Shown: positions 7,685 to 16,372, counted from the stretch's first letter. The stretch: 64,000 bases of DNA from CAZFLM01 sp964519955 (GCA_964519955.1 CAZFLM010000011.1:1-64000); one strand, 5' to 3'. Notes: generated from the sequence alone by a model not told the origin. Made by a program: numbers and translations.

Positions 7685-7828
7685 CTAGTGGCCCCAGGGA
7701 GTGTGCAGCATGAGGATGATCGGGGCCGTGACGAGGGCGCCGGCGAGGATGAGGAGCCCCTTCACGATCATCCAGGCGAGCGAGGTATCGCGTGGGGGTA
7801 CGGGTGGGATCGGCGGGTCATCGGGCAT
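7685..7828 (-). CDS. Single-TM microprotein with C-terminal LHTPWGH (47 aa)
   Basis: A 47-residue paralogue of the protein at 5946-6080: Pro-rich N-terminus (MPDDPPIPPVPPRD), one membrane helix (MIVKGLLILAGALVTAPIIL) and an LHTPWGH tail. ATG 7828 has GGAGG 7 nt upstream. It is the first gene of the operon that contains H-X9-DG copies B and A and the second microprotein. The repeated pairing of microprotein and H-X9-DG protein suggests they work together. Confidence 0.72.
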   Translation of the reverse strand: MPDDPPIPPVPPRDTSLAWMIVKGLLILAGALVTAPIILMLHTPWGH

Positions 7829-7909
7829 CTGGGCCTCCGCGCACGAGACGACGGGCGATCCGACGCGAACGTAGTGTCGATGCGGCCGGGACGTCTCTGC
7901 TTGATCTCG

Positions 7910-7938
7910 ATCATACATCACCCGGCCAGGGACGTCGA
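7910..7938 (-). promoter_or_regulatory. Candidate promoter of the microprotein/H-X9-DG operon
   Basis: On the minus strand TCGACG (7938-7933), a 17-nt spacer and TATGAT (7915-7910) precede the ATG at 7828 by about 80 nt. The -10 box is good and the -35 box is moderate. The rest of the 250-bp gap 7829-8079 shows no gene. Confidence 0.45.
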
Positions 7939-8079
7939 TGGCAGAGGCCGTGCCGCCGTGCTTCCGCACCGGCCTGAGCGCCGCCGCCGGTGAACGCCGT
8001 GTCCGCCCCGTGGGCGGCCGCCATCCGTCCGGCCAAGCCCTGCCGGGCCGCGCATCGCGGCACGGGGGCCAGGTTCCAT

Positions 8080-8430
8080 TCACCCGAGTTCCATCTGGAA
8101 CCGAAGGGCAGCCCTGATGCGCTGGCGCACCGTTGGGTCGTCGATCTGACCAACCTGGCGTCCTAGCCGTGACTTGTCAATGGTTCGGATCTGGAAGGCG
8201 AGCGCCACGGAGCGCACGGCCAGCCCTCCTGTGCCTGCTGGCAGCTCCACCTCGTTGGGGAACACGCGCTGCCGCTCCGATCGATACGACGACACCGGTA
8301 TGACGTTCACGACCGGCAGCACCTGGTTGATCTCATCCCGACTGACGACGACGACCGGGCGCGCCCCTGCTTGCTCCGAGCCGACTACGGGATCGAGTTG
8401 GACCACGTACACGTGCCACTGGTAGCTCAC
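8080..8430 (-). CDS. MazF/PemK-type endoribonuclease toxin
   Basis: 116 residues with the MazF-fold beginnings: WHVYVVQLDPVVGSEQAG, RPVVVVSRDEINQ and VNVIPVSS, then VFPNEVEL. This is the usual pattern of the type II toxin that cleaves mRNA at specific sequences. The GTG at 8430 overlaps the antitoxin stop by 4 bp (GTGA), the classic antitoxin-first arrangement. An ATG at 8448 lies inside the antitoxin gene and would add residues not typical of the family. Family length is about 110-120 residues, so the gene looks intact. Confidence 0.92.
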   Translation of the reverse strand: MSYQWHVYVVQLDPVVGSEQAGARPVVVVSRDEINQVLPVVNVIPVSSYRSERQRVFPNEVELPAGTGGLAVRSVALAFQIRTIDKSRLGRQVGQIDDPTVRQRIRAALRFQMELG

Positions 8431-8675
8431 GCGGGCCGCTCCCACCATTCGGAGTCGACGACCCGGAACGCGTGCATTGTCTCCTCGAGGTCCGCAACGA
8501 ACCCAGGGTCACTCATGGCTTCACGCATCGCCGCAAGCTGCGCCTCTTCATCCGCCGCGGCCCGTTCGCCCAGGAGCGCTTCGACGCGCTCGTACTCCTC
8601 TATGGGCAGCAGAACGGCGATGGCCGCGCCCGCGGAGTCTGTGATCACCTGACGACGTATCGACACCGTGCCCAT
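8427..8675 (-). CDS. Antitoxin of the MazF-type toxin
   Basis: 82 residues. The N-terminal half (VSIRRQVITDSAGAAIAVLL, PIEEYERVEALL) resembles the Phd/YefM-like fold, and the acidic C-terminal half (RAAADEEAQL, DPGFVADLEETM) is the usual flexible toxin-binding tail. The ATG at 8675 has GGAGG 5 nt upstream; earlier ATGs (8687, 8750) lack a spaced Shine-Dalgarno. The gene is driven by the promoter at 8721-8750 and is coupled to the toxin by a 4-bp overlap. Autoregulation by the complex would be expected from the family. Confidence 0.85.
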   Translation of the reverse strand: MGTVSIRRQVITDSAGAAIAVLLPIEEYERVEALLGERAAADEEAQLAAMREAMSDPGFVADLEETMHAFRVVDSEWWERPA

Positions 8676-8720
8676 GACGGCCTCCATGCTTGGCGTGCTG
8701 CGGTAAGCCATTACTAACGC

Positions 8721-8750
8721 AGTATATGCCAGGTGATCCGCTCTCGTCAA
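8721..8750 (-). promoter_or_regulatory. Promoter of the MazF-type toxin/antitoxin operon
   Basis: On the minus strand TTGACG (8750-8745), an 18-nt spacer and TATACT (8726-8721). The predicted start is near 8714, giving a leader of about 40 nt. Confidence 0.75.
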
Positions 8751-8782
8751 CGCGCTGTGCGGTAGGTCCCTCAGGGCGTTCG

Positions 8783-9178
8783 CTACGGCACCAGGCAGTC
8801 CTCCAGGAGCTTCCTCGCCCCGTCGTTGTCGTTGGTGTCGATCAGCACGCTGGCCCAGCCGCGGTCCCGGCGGACGATGCGCATGGCGTTGATGTTGATG
8901 CGGGGCTCGCGGAACCGCGCCGCCACGCGCGCGAGGGCGCCCGGCGCGTCCTTGATGCGGATGACCAGCACGTCCTCGCTCGCTGCGTGGTAGCCTGCCT
9001 CGGCCAGCACGCGCAGCGCCTCGTCGTAGGGGTCGGCGCGGAGGTGCACGATGCCGTGGACGTGGTCGTCGTTCGCGTCCATCTCCAGGATGTTGATGCT
9101 GCGCTGCGCGAGGCGCTCGGCGATGTCGGCGATGATGCCCGGCTCGTCCGGCGGTGCGACGATGGTGATCTGCTTCAT
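8783..9178 (-). CDS. Tandem ACT-domain protein
   Basis: 131 residues made of two ACT domains: residues 1-65 (MKQITIVAPPDEPGIIADIA, ERLAQRSINILEMDAN) and 70-131 (LVIRIKDAPGALARVAARFR, ININAMRIV). Stand-alone ACT proteins bind amino acids or related ligands and regulate enzymes allosterically or by protein contact. It lies 76 nt downstream of the histidine decarboxylase gene and could be the last gene of that operon, in which case an amino-acid sensing role would fit. The ligand is not predictable. Confidence 0.88.
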   Translation of the reverse strand: MKQITIVAPPDEPGIIADIAERLAQRSINILEMDANDDHVHGIVHLRADPYDEALRVLAEAGYHAASEDVLVIRIKDAPGALARVAARFREPRININAMRIVRRDRGWASVLIDTNDNDGARKLLEDCLVP

Positions 9179-9254
9179 GACGCTCCCTCCGACCTGGTTC
9201 TACCTTGCGACGAGCTGCGCTGGACGGGCACGGAGGCCCATCCCACCATGGCGC

Positions 9255-10430
9255 TCAAGCTTCGTCAGGACTGCCCTTCAGCGAGGCGGCGACGTCGTCC
9301 ACGACCTGGTCGATGATCTCTCGGGTCACGTGGGGCATCGTGATGATGTGCGCGATGCCGCGGTTCGGCGCGATCTGCCAGCGCTTGATCACCTCGTCGC
9401 CCGGGCGCGGGAAGACGACCGTGACCGAGTTCGGGTGCCGCCACGCCTCGACGCCGTGCGACGCGAACCGCTCGATGGCGTAGTCGGACGCCGCGATGGC
9501 CCGCACGACGCGCTCCCGCAGCCCCTCCTCGCCGCGCCGCTGGATGGCGCACCAGAGGATGAGCGGGCTCAGGGCGTTCCGGCTGCCCGCGATGGTGGTG
9601 TCCATGCAGCCGACGTACTCCACGCTGCGGGCGACGCGATCCACGTGCCGGCGGTGGGCCAGGGCGACGCCGCAGGGCATGGGCGAGCCGATGAACTTGT
9701 GGCCCGAGACGGCGATGGAGTCGATGCCGGCATCGAACCCGAACGGCTGCGGATCGGTCACGAAGGGCAGGATCATGCCGGAGAGCGCTGCGTCGGCGTG
9801 GATGTAGGCGCGGACGATGGCGAGGTCCTGCAGCATCGCGCGGATCTTGGGCAGGCAGTCGACGGCGCCGTGCATGGTCGTGCCGATGTTGGCCAGGATG
9901 ATCGGCGGCACGTCGCGGTGCAGCTTCAGCGTCTCGTACAGGTCGTCGTAGTCGATCTCGCCGTCGGCGCGTCCGCGGATCATGATGCTGCGCGCGCCGA
10001 GCACCCGCACGATCTTGGCTGCCGAGTAATGGGTGTGCTCCGAGTAGTAGACCACGCCATCCGGGTACAGCTCGCGGGCCAGGTAGAGGCCGTAGAGGTT
10101 GCCCTCCGTGCCTCCTGCGGTGACGTAGCCCCACGTCTGCCCCTCGGGCGCGCGCAGGTGCCGCTGGAAGAAGGCGACCACCTCGCGCTCGAACGCGAAC
10201 GTGTTCTCCCGGTAGATGGACTCGCCGAAGGGGTCGCCCACGTTGTTCAGCGCATAGCGCAGGAACGGGGTGATCTCCGGGTAGTCGTAATCCTGGCTGC
10301 ACGGATAGCCGACGAACGTGCTCGCCAGGTTCTCCACGTAGTCCAGGTACTTCCGCAGGCGCTCGACGGCGTCCTCCGGAAGCGGGGGCATCGGCGGCCC
10401 GTCGGGCAGGGGGTCGTGTTCAGGTGTCAT
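9255..10430 (-). CDS. hdc: Histidine decarboxylase-like PLP enzyme (group II decarboxylase)
   Basis: 391 residues, the size of the PLP-dependent bacterial histidine decarboxylases (about 380), which convert histidine to histamine and CO2. Motifs: TAGGTEGNLYGLYLARELYP, the SEHTHYSAAK His that stacks on PLP, the HADAALSGM Asp, and the SGHKFIGSPMPCG Lys that binds PLP. The N-terminal YPCSQDYDYPE and LRYALNNVGDP segments also fit this subfamily. Other group II substrates cannot be excluded. The ATG at 10430 overlaps the stop of H-X9-DG copy C by 4 bp, an unexpected coupling of a catabolic enzyme to envelope proteins. Confidence 0.85.
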   Translation of the reverse strand: MTPEHDPLPDGPPMPPLPEDAVERLRKYLDYVENLASTFVGYPCSQDYDYPEITPFLRYALNNVGDPFGESIYRENTFAFEREVVAFFQRHLRAPEGQTWGYVTAGGTEGNLYGLYLARELYPDGVVYYSEHTHYSAAKIVRVLGARSIMIRGRADGEIDYDDLYETLKLHRDVPPIILANIGTTMHGAVDCLPKIRAMLQDLAIVRAYIHADAALSGMILPFVTDPQPFGFDAGIDSIAVSGHKFIGSPMPCGVALAHRRHVDRVARSVEYVGCMDTTIAGSRNALSPLILWCAIQRRGEEGLRERVVRAIAASDYAIERFASHGVEAWRHPNSVTVVFPRPGDEVIKRWQIAPNRGIAHIITMPHVTREIIDQVVDDVAASLKGSPDEA

Positions 10431-11227
10431 GGTGTCGTCCTGGCGGCGTCCGAGGGCGCCGCGGGGCGGGATGATGTCGGTGACGGAGTCCATCCCATCT
10501 GGTCGGATCCGCGCCGCAGGTACTTCGCATGGCCATCGGCGAACGCGATGTTGTCGCCGCCTTCGTGGCGTGGCTCGGTCGGAAGCAGCTCGGGGCCGCC
10601 GGCCATGCTGCGCCCGGGCTTCGACTCGAAGACGGCGACGAGCTTCTCGGGCGAACTGAGCGCCTGAAGGTCCGTCCCGGCCACCGCGCGGTTCATCGCG
10701 TAGGACGGAAGGCCGGCGACGGGCTCGGAGGGGCACTCCATGAAGGCCGCGCGGAGCCGACCTCCGCCTCTTCCGGGCGACAGGAGCGCCTCGTTCCAGC
10801 TCGCTGCCAGCGGCGCGCGCTCGTCGTAGTCCTGGCTGTACGTGAGCACCGCGAGCTGGAGTTGCTTCACGTTGCTCAGGCAGGTGTTCTCCCGGGCGAT
10901 GTTCCGATACATCCGGCCCTCGCCCAGGATGCCGGAGTACACCGTTGGGATGCACGCCGTGCCCGCGGCCCCCAGCAGAACCGCCAGAACCGCCAGACGC
11001 AGACCCGGGTGCGGGCGCGGGCCATCCACGATCGCGAGGAGCGCGCGCCCGCCGACGATGACGGCGGCCGGGGGCAGCACCAGGAAGAGCGCCCACAGAG
11101 GCGACGGGGTGAAGCCGCGGCGCGAGCCGCCTACCAGCGCCAGCACCGCGTAAGCCGCCGGCGCTGCCAGCGCGAGGGCAAGCGCCTGCACGGCGAGACG
11201 GGCGGAGCGTTTGGGTTCGAGCGTCAT
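10427..11227 (-). CDS. Multi-TM protein with C-terminal H-X9-DG (DUF1559-like) domain, copy C
   Basis: 266 residues: three to four membrane helices up to about residue 105, then TCLSNVKQLQLAVLTYSQDY, a MECPSEP cysteine, PSYAMNRAVAG, SKPGRSMAGGPELLP and PRHEGGDNIAFADGHAKYL. The plan matches copies A, B and D, with closest resemblance to D in the GGPELLP and GDNIAFADGH segments. It is overlapped by 4 bp on both sides (copy D upstream, histidine decarboxylase downstream). No prepilin leader is present. Confidence 0.82.
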   Translation of the reverse strand: MTLEPKRSARLAVQALALALAAPAAYAVLALVGGSRRGFTPSPLWALFLVLPPAAVIVGGRALLAIVDGPRPHPGLRLAVLAVLLGAAGTACIPTVYSGILGEGRMYRNIARENTCLSNVKQLQLAVLTYSQDYDERAPLAASWNEALLSPGRGGGRLRAAFMECPSEPVAGLPSYAMNRAVAGTDLQALSSPEKLVAVFESKPGRSMAGGPELLPTEPRHEGGDNIAFADGHAKYLRRGSDQMGWTPSPTSSRPAAPSDAARTTP

Positions 11228-12051
11228 GGCGTCCTCAGGTTCGGCGAGAGTGGATCGACCAGTTGGCGCGCCGGCCCCGCGGCGGGCTTCGAGCGCTCGG
11301 CATGCCACTGAACGTCCGGCGAGCCGCGCTTGAGGTGCTTCACGTGGCCGTCGGCGAACGCGATGTTGTCGCCCCGGTGCCTGACCGGCTGTGGGAGCAG
11401 CTCGGGCCCGCCCGCCAGGTTGCGGCCCGGCTTCGAGTCGAAGAGCGCGGCGGCTCGCTCCGGGGCATCGATCTCGCCCAGCCGCACGCCGGCGAGCGAG
11501 GCGTTCATGGCGTACGATGGCGTGCCCGCCGGGGCGGCCGGACATTCGAGCAGCGGCAGCTTGCCCGTGCGGTCGCTGGTGTACGTCAACACGCGGCTCC
11601 GCAGCGGCTCGTTCCAGCCGGCCGTGGGAGGAACGCGCCCGTCGTAGTCCTCGGTGTACATGACCAGCGCGGTGCCGAGCTGCTTGAGGTTGCTCATGCA
11701 GGCGGACGACTGCGCTCTGGCCGTGATGCCCTCTCCCTGGCTGAGCAGCGCGAAGACGAGCGGGCCGCTGCCCAGTGCCGCGGCTCCGCCGATGACGAAC
11801 GCGGCGATTGCAGCGAGGAGTCCCCGGCGCGGTCTGCCCGCCGCGAGCAGCAGGACCGATGACACCAGCCCTCCCGCGCAGGCAATCGGCGGAACGAGGA
11901 ACATGAGCGCCCACAGGCTGGACGCTGCGCCGTCGCGCACCGAGTGCGGCAGCACGGCGATGCCGATGGGGTACGCCAGAAGGCCCGCGAGCGCGAGCCA
12001 CAGTGACCGCTTCGCTGCGGTGCTGGCACGCGTCGTTCCAGAGGCGCTCAT
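11224..12051 (-). CDS. Multi-TM protein with C-terminal H-X9-DG (DUF1559-like) domain, copy D
   Basis: 275 residues with N-terminal membrane helices, then ACMSNLKQLGTALVMYTEDY, LLECPAAP, PSYAMNASLAG, SKPGRNLAGGPELLP and VRHRGDNIAFADGHVKHL. The ATG at 12051 has GGGAGGG 5-6 nt upstream and starts only 20 nt after the stop of the large glycosidase-like gene. It overlaps copy C by 4 bp. Copies C and D look like a recent tandem duplication. Confidence 0.82.
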   Translation of the reverse strand: MSASGTTRASTAAKRSLWLALAGLLAYPIGIAVLPHSVRDGAASSLWALMFLVPPIACAGGLVSSVLLLAAGRPRRGLLAAIAAFVIGGAAALGSGPLVFALLSQGEGITARAQSSACMSNLKQLGTALVMYTEDYDGRVPPTAGWNEPLRSRVLTYTSDRTGKLPLLECPAAPAGTPSYAMNASLAGVRLGEIDAPERAAALFDSKPGRNLAGGPELLPQPVRHRGDNIAFADGHVKHLKRGSPDVQWHAERSKPAAGPARQLVDPLSPNLRTP

Positions 12052-12071
12052 CGATCCCTCCCTCGGTTGCC

Positions 12072-15000
12072 CTATCGGCCGAACCGGTAGCGGACGGCGC
12101 CCGCGATGGGGCTGATCTCGATCGAGGCGCCGGCCACGGGGCGCATCGCTGCGTCGCCCAGCTCAGACCCGTTCGCGCCGACGGCGCGGCATCGGGTCGC
12201 TCCGCCCAGCCTGTCTTGCCGAACCCGGATCGGGTCGCTGCCCTCCGCCACGATGAGCTCGAGTGCGCCGTCCGGGGTCTTGCGGAGGACGACCATCCCC
12301 GACGTCTGGATCGGCCCGAAGTCGCGCATCGTGCCGCCCGCGTCGCAGAACACCAGATCCGCGTCGCCCACGTAGGATACGCGCCGGCCGGCCTCTTGGG
12401 TGCACCAGGTTGCGAATCCGTCCGGCGCCGTCGCGAGCCAGGCCGAGGGGGTCAGCAGCATCGGCCCATCGGGCCCCGGCGCCTCCCAGGTCTGGTCCGC
12501 CGAGCGGTTCACCCACACCGTGAGGCCATTGCGGTACCGCACCCGCACCTGGCCGCGGAGGTTGGCGCCGGTCTGCAGCGCCTCCGAGGCGCCCTCGAAC
12601 CGGACGCCGTCCCAGTAGGCGATGTCGGTCACCCGCTCCTGGATGTACCGGCGCTGCAGCGCTCCGATGAGGTGGTAGTAGCGGAGCGAGTCCGGCACGT
12701 CGCCGAACGGGAAGAACCCCGCATGCCCATAGGCGATGGTCGTGGCCATGCAGTGGTACGTGCCGCCGTCCCAGTACGGCCCGGGCAGCATCGAGATGTC
12801 GGCGCCCTGCGGGTGCAGGCGCAGGAGGTCGAAGTCGAGCAGGAGTGGCTGCTTCGGCGGGTCGGGCAATCCCATCTGCCCGTAGCTGCCGTCGATGAGG
12901 CCGGCGTAGAAGCAGTGGTGCGAGCCCTCCGAGAAGGCCGGCCCGCCGTACGAGACCCTCTGCTGCGTCAACACCCGCCCGTAGGCGTTGAACGTGGTGC
13001 GGAACATGCCGGCGCCCGACGTGCCGGCCTGGTAGTCCACGAAGAGCCACGGCGGGACGCAGGTGTGCACGTCGCAGTAGGTCGCCGTGACCCCGTACTT
13101 GCGCGCCTGCATCGGCCCGTACTTCGCTGCCATCTCGGCGGCCTTGGCGGGCCGGATGTTGAACGTCGGCGGCCAGGAGCGCTGCCACTCGCCTTCGGAC
13201 GTTCGCGTGACGTAGTCCTCGTTGAACGACAGGCCGAGCGGCGAGAAGTCGCAGTAGTTGTTGTAAGGCCCCACGTAGTGCCCGAGCGCGCGCACCTGGG
13301 CGTAGTAGCGCTTCATCGCCGCATCGCCGCCTGCATCGGGCGGACCGGAGGTCGTCATCGTGTACTCCTGCGGCCCCTGCCCGACGTCGGCGCCTTCGGT
13401 CCAGGAGTCCTCGTGCTGCGTCACGATCAGCCGGTCGATGCCATAGGCCTTGTACGTGCGGAGCTGCGCCAGCCAGCCATCGAACCGATCCGGAGTCGTG
13501 CCACCCAGGTGCGTGTACATGAAGTTGCGCAGGATGGGGGTCAGCGGGCTCGGCGGGTTGGCGATACGCGGCAGGACCTCCTCGAACCGCGGCGAGACGG
13601 AGAGGACGCACCGCTCGTGCAGGGGGTTGAGCTTGCCGTCCGTGCATGGCCGGTAGAGGATGGAGCCTGTGTACGAGACGGCAGAGGCGTCTTCCTGCGG
13701 CGACCGGCCGTCGAAGGCCGAGGAGTTGGTCACATACCAGTCGGGCACGTGCGTGGCGAATACCCCGCGATCGCAGAGCGCTCCCGCGCCGCGCAGGCCC
13801 ATGAAGGTAAAGAAGGGGATCGCGATGTACCGGCCGCTGCGAAGTCCGGTTGCGCGGCCGAGCCGAAGGCCTGCCATCTCGCGCGTCGGGCAATCCCACG
13901 TGTGAGTCAGGGATCGGCCCACGATCTGCAGCGTCAACGTGTACTCGACCGACCGGCGCCCTGCGGCCCAGCGCCAGCGGGTGATGAGCGTGGAGCCGCG
14001 TGTTTCCGCCCTCAACAGCGTCCGAGCGACGGCCGGGGAGCCGGGCTCCAGCATGGCGCCGCCCGCGTTCCACATCGGCCCGCCTCCCGCCGCCGGCTTG
14101 AACGTGGCATCGCCGCACTCGGCGGTCAGGTCGTCGAGCGTTCCCGTGCGCGGGGTGTAGACGTACCTGACCGTGCCGCCGCTGCTCACGGAGGTGAAGA
14201 CGTAACGAGCGCCTGCGCGGGTGACGCGCACCTGCGTGGCCTCGATGGTCGGCGGGACGATGGAGCCCGGCGTCGGGAATGGGAGCTTGGGCTGGGACCG
14301 CAGCGTGACGCGTGGCGCCTCCTCCCGGTAGAAGGCGACGGAGTCGAAGTACAGCTCGCGCTTCTCGCGGTTGCCGCAGTTGCGGAGTTCCAGCCCCACG
14401 AACGCCGATGGCTCGTCGATGACGCCGTCGGCGTTGCCCCCGGAACTGGCGCGGCCCAGGTCGCGGGCCGGATCGCGCGGCGTCAGGCGGTGCAGGAGGC
14501 CCCAGAACTTCCAGTTCACCCGCCCGCACTGCATCCGGAACGTCTCGCCGGTGCGGTCCCGCACGAGCACGAACACGTCGACCTGGGGCGTGGAGGCATC
14601 GGGCACCCAGTCCCAGTTGTTGCCGAAGAGCCAGATCTGGCAGGCGTTCCAGCCCTGGGGCAGGGGTATCGGTCTGGGCGGGATCAGCTCGATGCGTCCC
14701 AAGCCGGAGCGCGACGAGTAGTCCAGTCTGGCCGTCGGGTCGCCGAAGAGCGGCTCCTCGCGCGACTGGACGAGGCGCACGTCCATAGCGCCGTACGCGG
14801 ACGCCGACCATCCTCGCAGGTTGTGGAAGCGCACCTGCGCCGGATGGGCTCGCGAGCGCCACACGAACCCGCGGAGCGGCGGGCGCACCTGGCGCGGCTG
14901 CGTCTCCACCTCGGCTTGGGCGCGCCGCCCTTGCTGGCGAGCGACGTTCGTGGCCTCGAGGCGGTCCATGTAGAAGGTGAAGGGCTTCGCAGAGCCCGAG

Positions 15001-15533
15001 GGGACCTCGAGTTGGGCCACGAAGACGATGCGCCCGATCTGCGTCGCGTCCAGCCGCCCATCGGCGTCGACCGACCAGCCCGGCTGCGTCCACTCGGACA
15101 GGGGCGCCGTCTCGATGGTCTGCCAACGCTCCCGAGTGTAGACGTCGCCGGCGATCGGCGCGATCCACTGCGAGTCGCCGCCGCCCTTGGCCCCGCCGGA
15201 CTCCCGGACGATCAGACCGCCATGGGGAGCGCCCGCCAGCCGGCTGCCGAAGATGTGGAACCGGAAGCGCGTCGAGGCTGCGAAGCGGAGATCCGACACA
15301 TCCACCGACCAGGTGGCGCGCACCATGTCGGGACGCTCGTTCACGAGGGTGACCGCCAGCGACCTGCGACCGGACGCGGCCCGCGCGCCGCTCTGGCGCA
15401 CCGTCGCGATGGGGCCGGCCTCGGCGCCCCAGCCGTTGGGCCCACCCTCGAAGTCCGCCAGGACGGTCCAGGGCGCGCCGGAGGACTGGAGGATGCAGCA
15501 GAGTCCGACAACGGCGACCGCGACGGATGGCAT
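12072..15533 (-). CDS. Large secreted glycoside-hydrolase-like protein (1153 aa)
   Basis: The protein begins with a short signal peptide (VAVAVVGLCCILQSSGA) and has an N-terminal beta-sandwich-like region (VLADFEGGPNGWGAEAG onward), as in carbohydrate-binding modules. A central beta-rich part follows, then a probable TIM barrel from about residue 600 to 1000 (YGIDRLIVTQHEDSW, YNNYCDFSPLG, YCDVHTCVPP, FSEGSHHCFYAGLIDG) and a C-terminal beta domain. The barrel recalls DUF5696/GH101-like enzymes, but I cannot place it in a numbered family, so the sugar target is unknown. The ATG at 15533 has GGAG 8 nt upstream. It sits between H-X9-DG copies E and D in the same direction. Confidence 0.75.
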   Translation of the reverse strand: MPSVAVAVVGLCCILQSSGAPWTVLADFEGGPNGWGAEAGPIATVRQSGARAASGRRSLAVTLVNERPDMVRATWSVDVSDLRFAASTRFRFHIFGSRLAGAPHGGLIVRESGGAKGGGDSQWIAPIAGDVYTRERWQTIETAPLSEWTQPGWSVDADGRLDATQIGRIVFVAQLEVPSGSAKPFTFYMDRLEATNVARQQGRRAQAEVETQPRQVRPPLRGFVWRSRAHPAQVRFHNLRGWSASAYGAMDVRLVQSREEPLFGDPTARLDYSSRSGLGRIELIPPRPIPLPQGWNACQIWLFGNNWDWVPDASTPQVDVFVLVRDRTGETFRMQCGRVNWKFWGLLHRLTPRDPARDLGRASSGGNADGVIDEPSAFVGLELRNCGNREKRELYFDSVAFYREEAPRVTLRSQPKLPFPTPGSIVPPTIEATQVRVTRAGARYVFTSVSSGGTVRYVYTPRTGTLDDLTAECGDATFKPAAGGGPMWNAGGAMLEPGSPAVARTLLRAETRGSTLITRWRWAAGRRSVEYTLTLQIVGRSLTHTWDCPTREMAGLRLGRATGLRSGRYIAIPFFTFMGLRGAGALCDRGVFATHVPDWYVTNSSAFDGRSPQEDASAVSYTGSILYRPCTDGKLNPLHERCVLSVSPRFEEVLPRIANPPSPLTPILRNFMYTHLGGTTPDRFDGWLAQLRTYKAYGIDRLIVTQHEDSWTEGADVGQGPQEYTMTTSGPPDAGGDAAMKRYYAQVRALGHYVGPYNNYCDFSPLGLSFNEDYVTRTSEGEWQRSWPPTFNIRPAKAAEMAAKYGPMQARKYGVTATYCDVHTCVPPWLFVDYQAGTSGAGMFRTTFNAYGRVLTQQRVSYGGPAFSEGSHHCFYAGLIDGSYGQMGLPDPPKQPLLLDFDLLRLHPQGADISMLPGPYWDGGTYHCMATTIAYGHAGFFPFGDVPDSLRYYHLIGALQRRYIQERVTDIAYWDGVRFEGASEALQTGANLRGQVRVRYRNGLTVWVNRSADQTWEAPGPDGPMLLTPSAWLATAPDGFATWCTQEAGRRVSYVGDADLVFCDAGGTMRDFGPIQTSGMVVLRKTPDGALELIVAEGSDPIRVRQDRLGGATRCRAVGANGSELGDAAMRPVAGASIEISPIAGAVRYRFGR

Positions 15534-15600
15534 GGCTCTATCTCCGCGACGGGCTCCGCGCTCTGGAGCGATCAGCCCGTCGTCGCGCGCGTGTGGCGGG

Positions 15601-16365
15601 CTACTCCCGGGGAGGGCCGCCGGTGTCGCCGTTGGGGTGGCCGCCATTCCAGTTGAAGATGGCCCCGCCCAGCCGGCCATACAGCGGGTCGTGCTCGGCC
15701 TTGTCGTAGTGCTCCACTTTCACGTTCACCGCGTGGCCGTCTGCGGCCGCCACGTTCATTCGTCGGCTGTGCGGCGAGGGGTAGGCCTCGGGCCACCACG
15801 CCGTGTCCCAGTAGTACGTCATCGCCTTGTCGTGGACGGGTGGACCGAACGGTCCGCTATTGCGGATCGGCCCGGCCTCGACGAGGAGCGCTGTCTGGGC
15901 GGGCAGTTCCACGTTCTCGATGGGGAAGGCGCCCTTGCCGAACACGTCCGAGAAGCGCGCGTTGAGGGCGTAGGTGGTCTCGACCTCGTAGCCGAAGTAG
16001 GCGTCGCGCATGTCCGGCGTGCCGCGGTACGTGGGGCAACTGGCGATGCTCTGGCCCGCGGTGTAGAGCGAGAGCAGCGAGAACCAGGTGCGCCACTTGC
16101 CGCCAGGTCCCTCGTAGGCCGTGGGCGGGATGCGGCCGTCGTAGTCCTGAGCATAGAGGAAGAGGGCGGTGCCGAGGCGGCGCTCGTTCGTGAGGCAACC
16201 GGTGCGCGCGGACTGAACGGCGCTCCGGCCGGCTGCCTGCCAGGCCACGATGGCGAGCGCGACGCACAGTACGGCTGCGGCGGCAAACCGGACCCCTGCG
16301 GGTACGCGGCTGAGCAGTCGGGGGCGGTCAGTTTGGATCTGCGGGGCGTCGGCAGGCGGGTGCAT
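15601..16365 (-). CDS. Membrane-anchored H-X9-DG (DUF1559-like) protein, copy E
   Basis: 254 residues with a single N-terminal membrane anchor (FAAAAVLCVALAIVAWQAAG) instead of the several helices of copies A-D. Then come GCLTNERRLGTALFLYAQDY, an ASCPTYRG cysteine, TYALNARFS and SRRMNVAAADGHAVNVKVEH, the H-X9-DG-like end with an altered spacing. The proposed start is ATG 16365, 7 nt after the upstream stop. The divergent sequence suggests an older family member with a different partner; the function is unknown. Confidence 0.75.
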   Translation of the reverse strand: MHPPADAPQIQTDRPRLLSRVPAGVRFAAAAVLCVALAIVAWQAAGRSAVQSARTGCLTNERRLGTALFLYAQDYDGRIPPTAYEGPGGKWRTWFSLLSLYTAGQSIASCPTYRGTPDMRDAYFGYEVETTYALNARFSDVFGKGAFPIENVELPAQTALLVEAGPIRNSGPFGPPVHDKAMTYYWDTAWWPEAYPSPHSRRMNVAAADGHAVNVKVEHYDKAEHDPLYGRLGGAIFNWNGGHPNGDTGGPPRE

Positions 16366-16372
16366 GGAGGGC

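Noticed and set aside
12003..15656. Long plus-strand open frame (1217 aa) opposite the glycosidase-like gene
   Set aside because: Same antisense codon-bias effect; the minus-strand gene has a signal peptide, ribosome binding site and conserved-looking domains.
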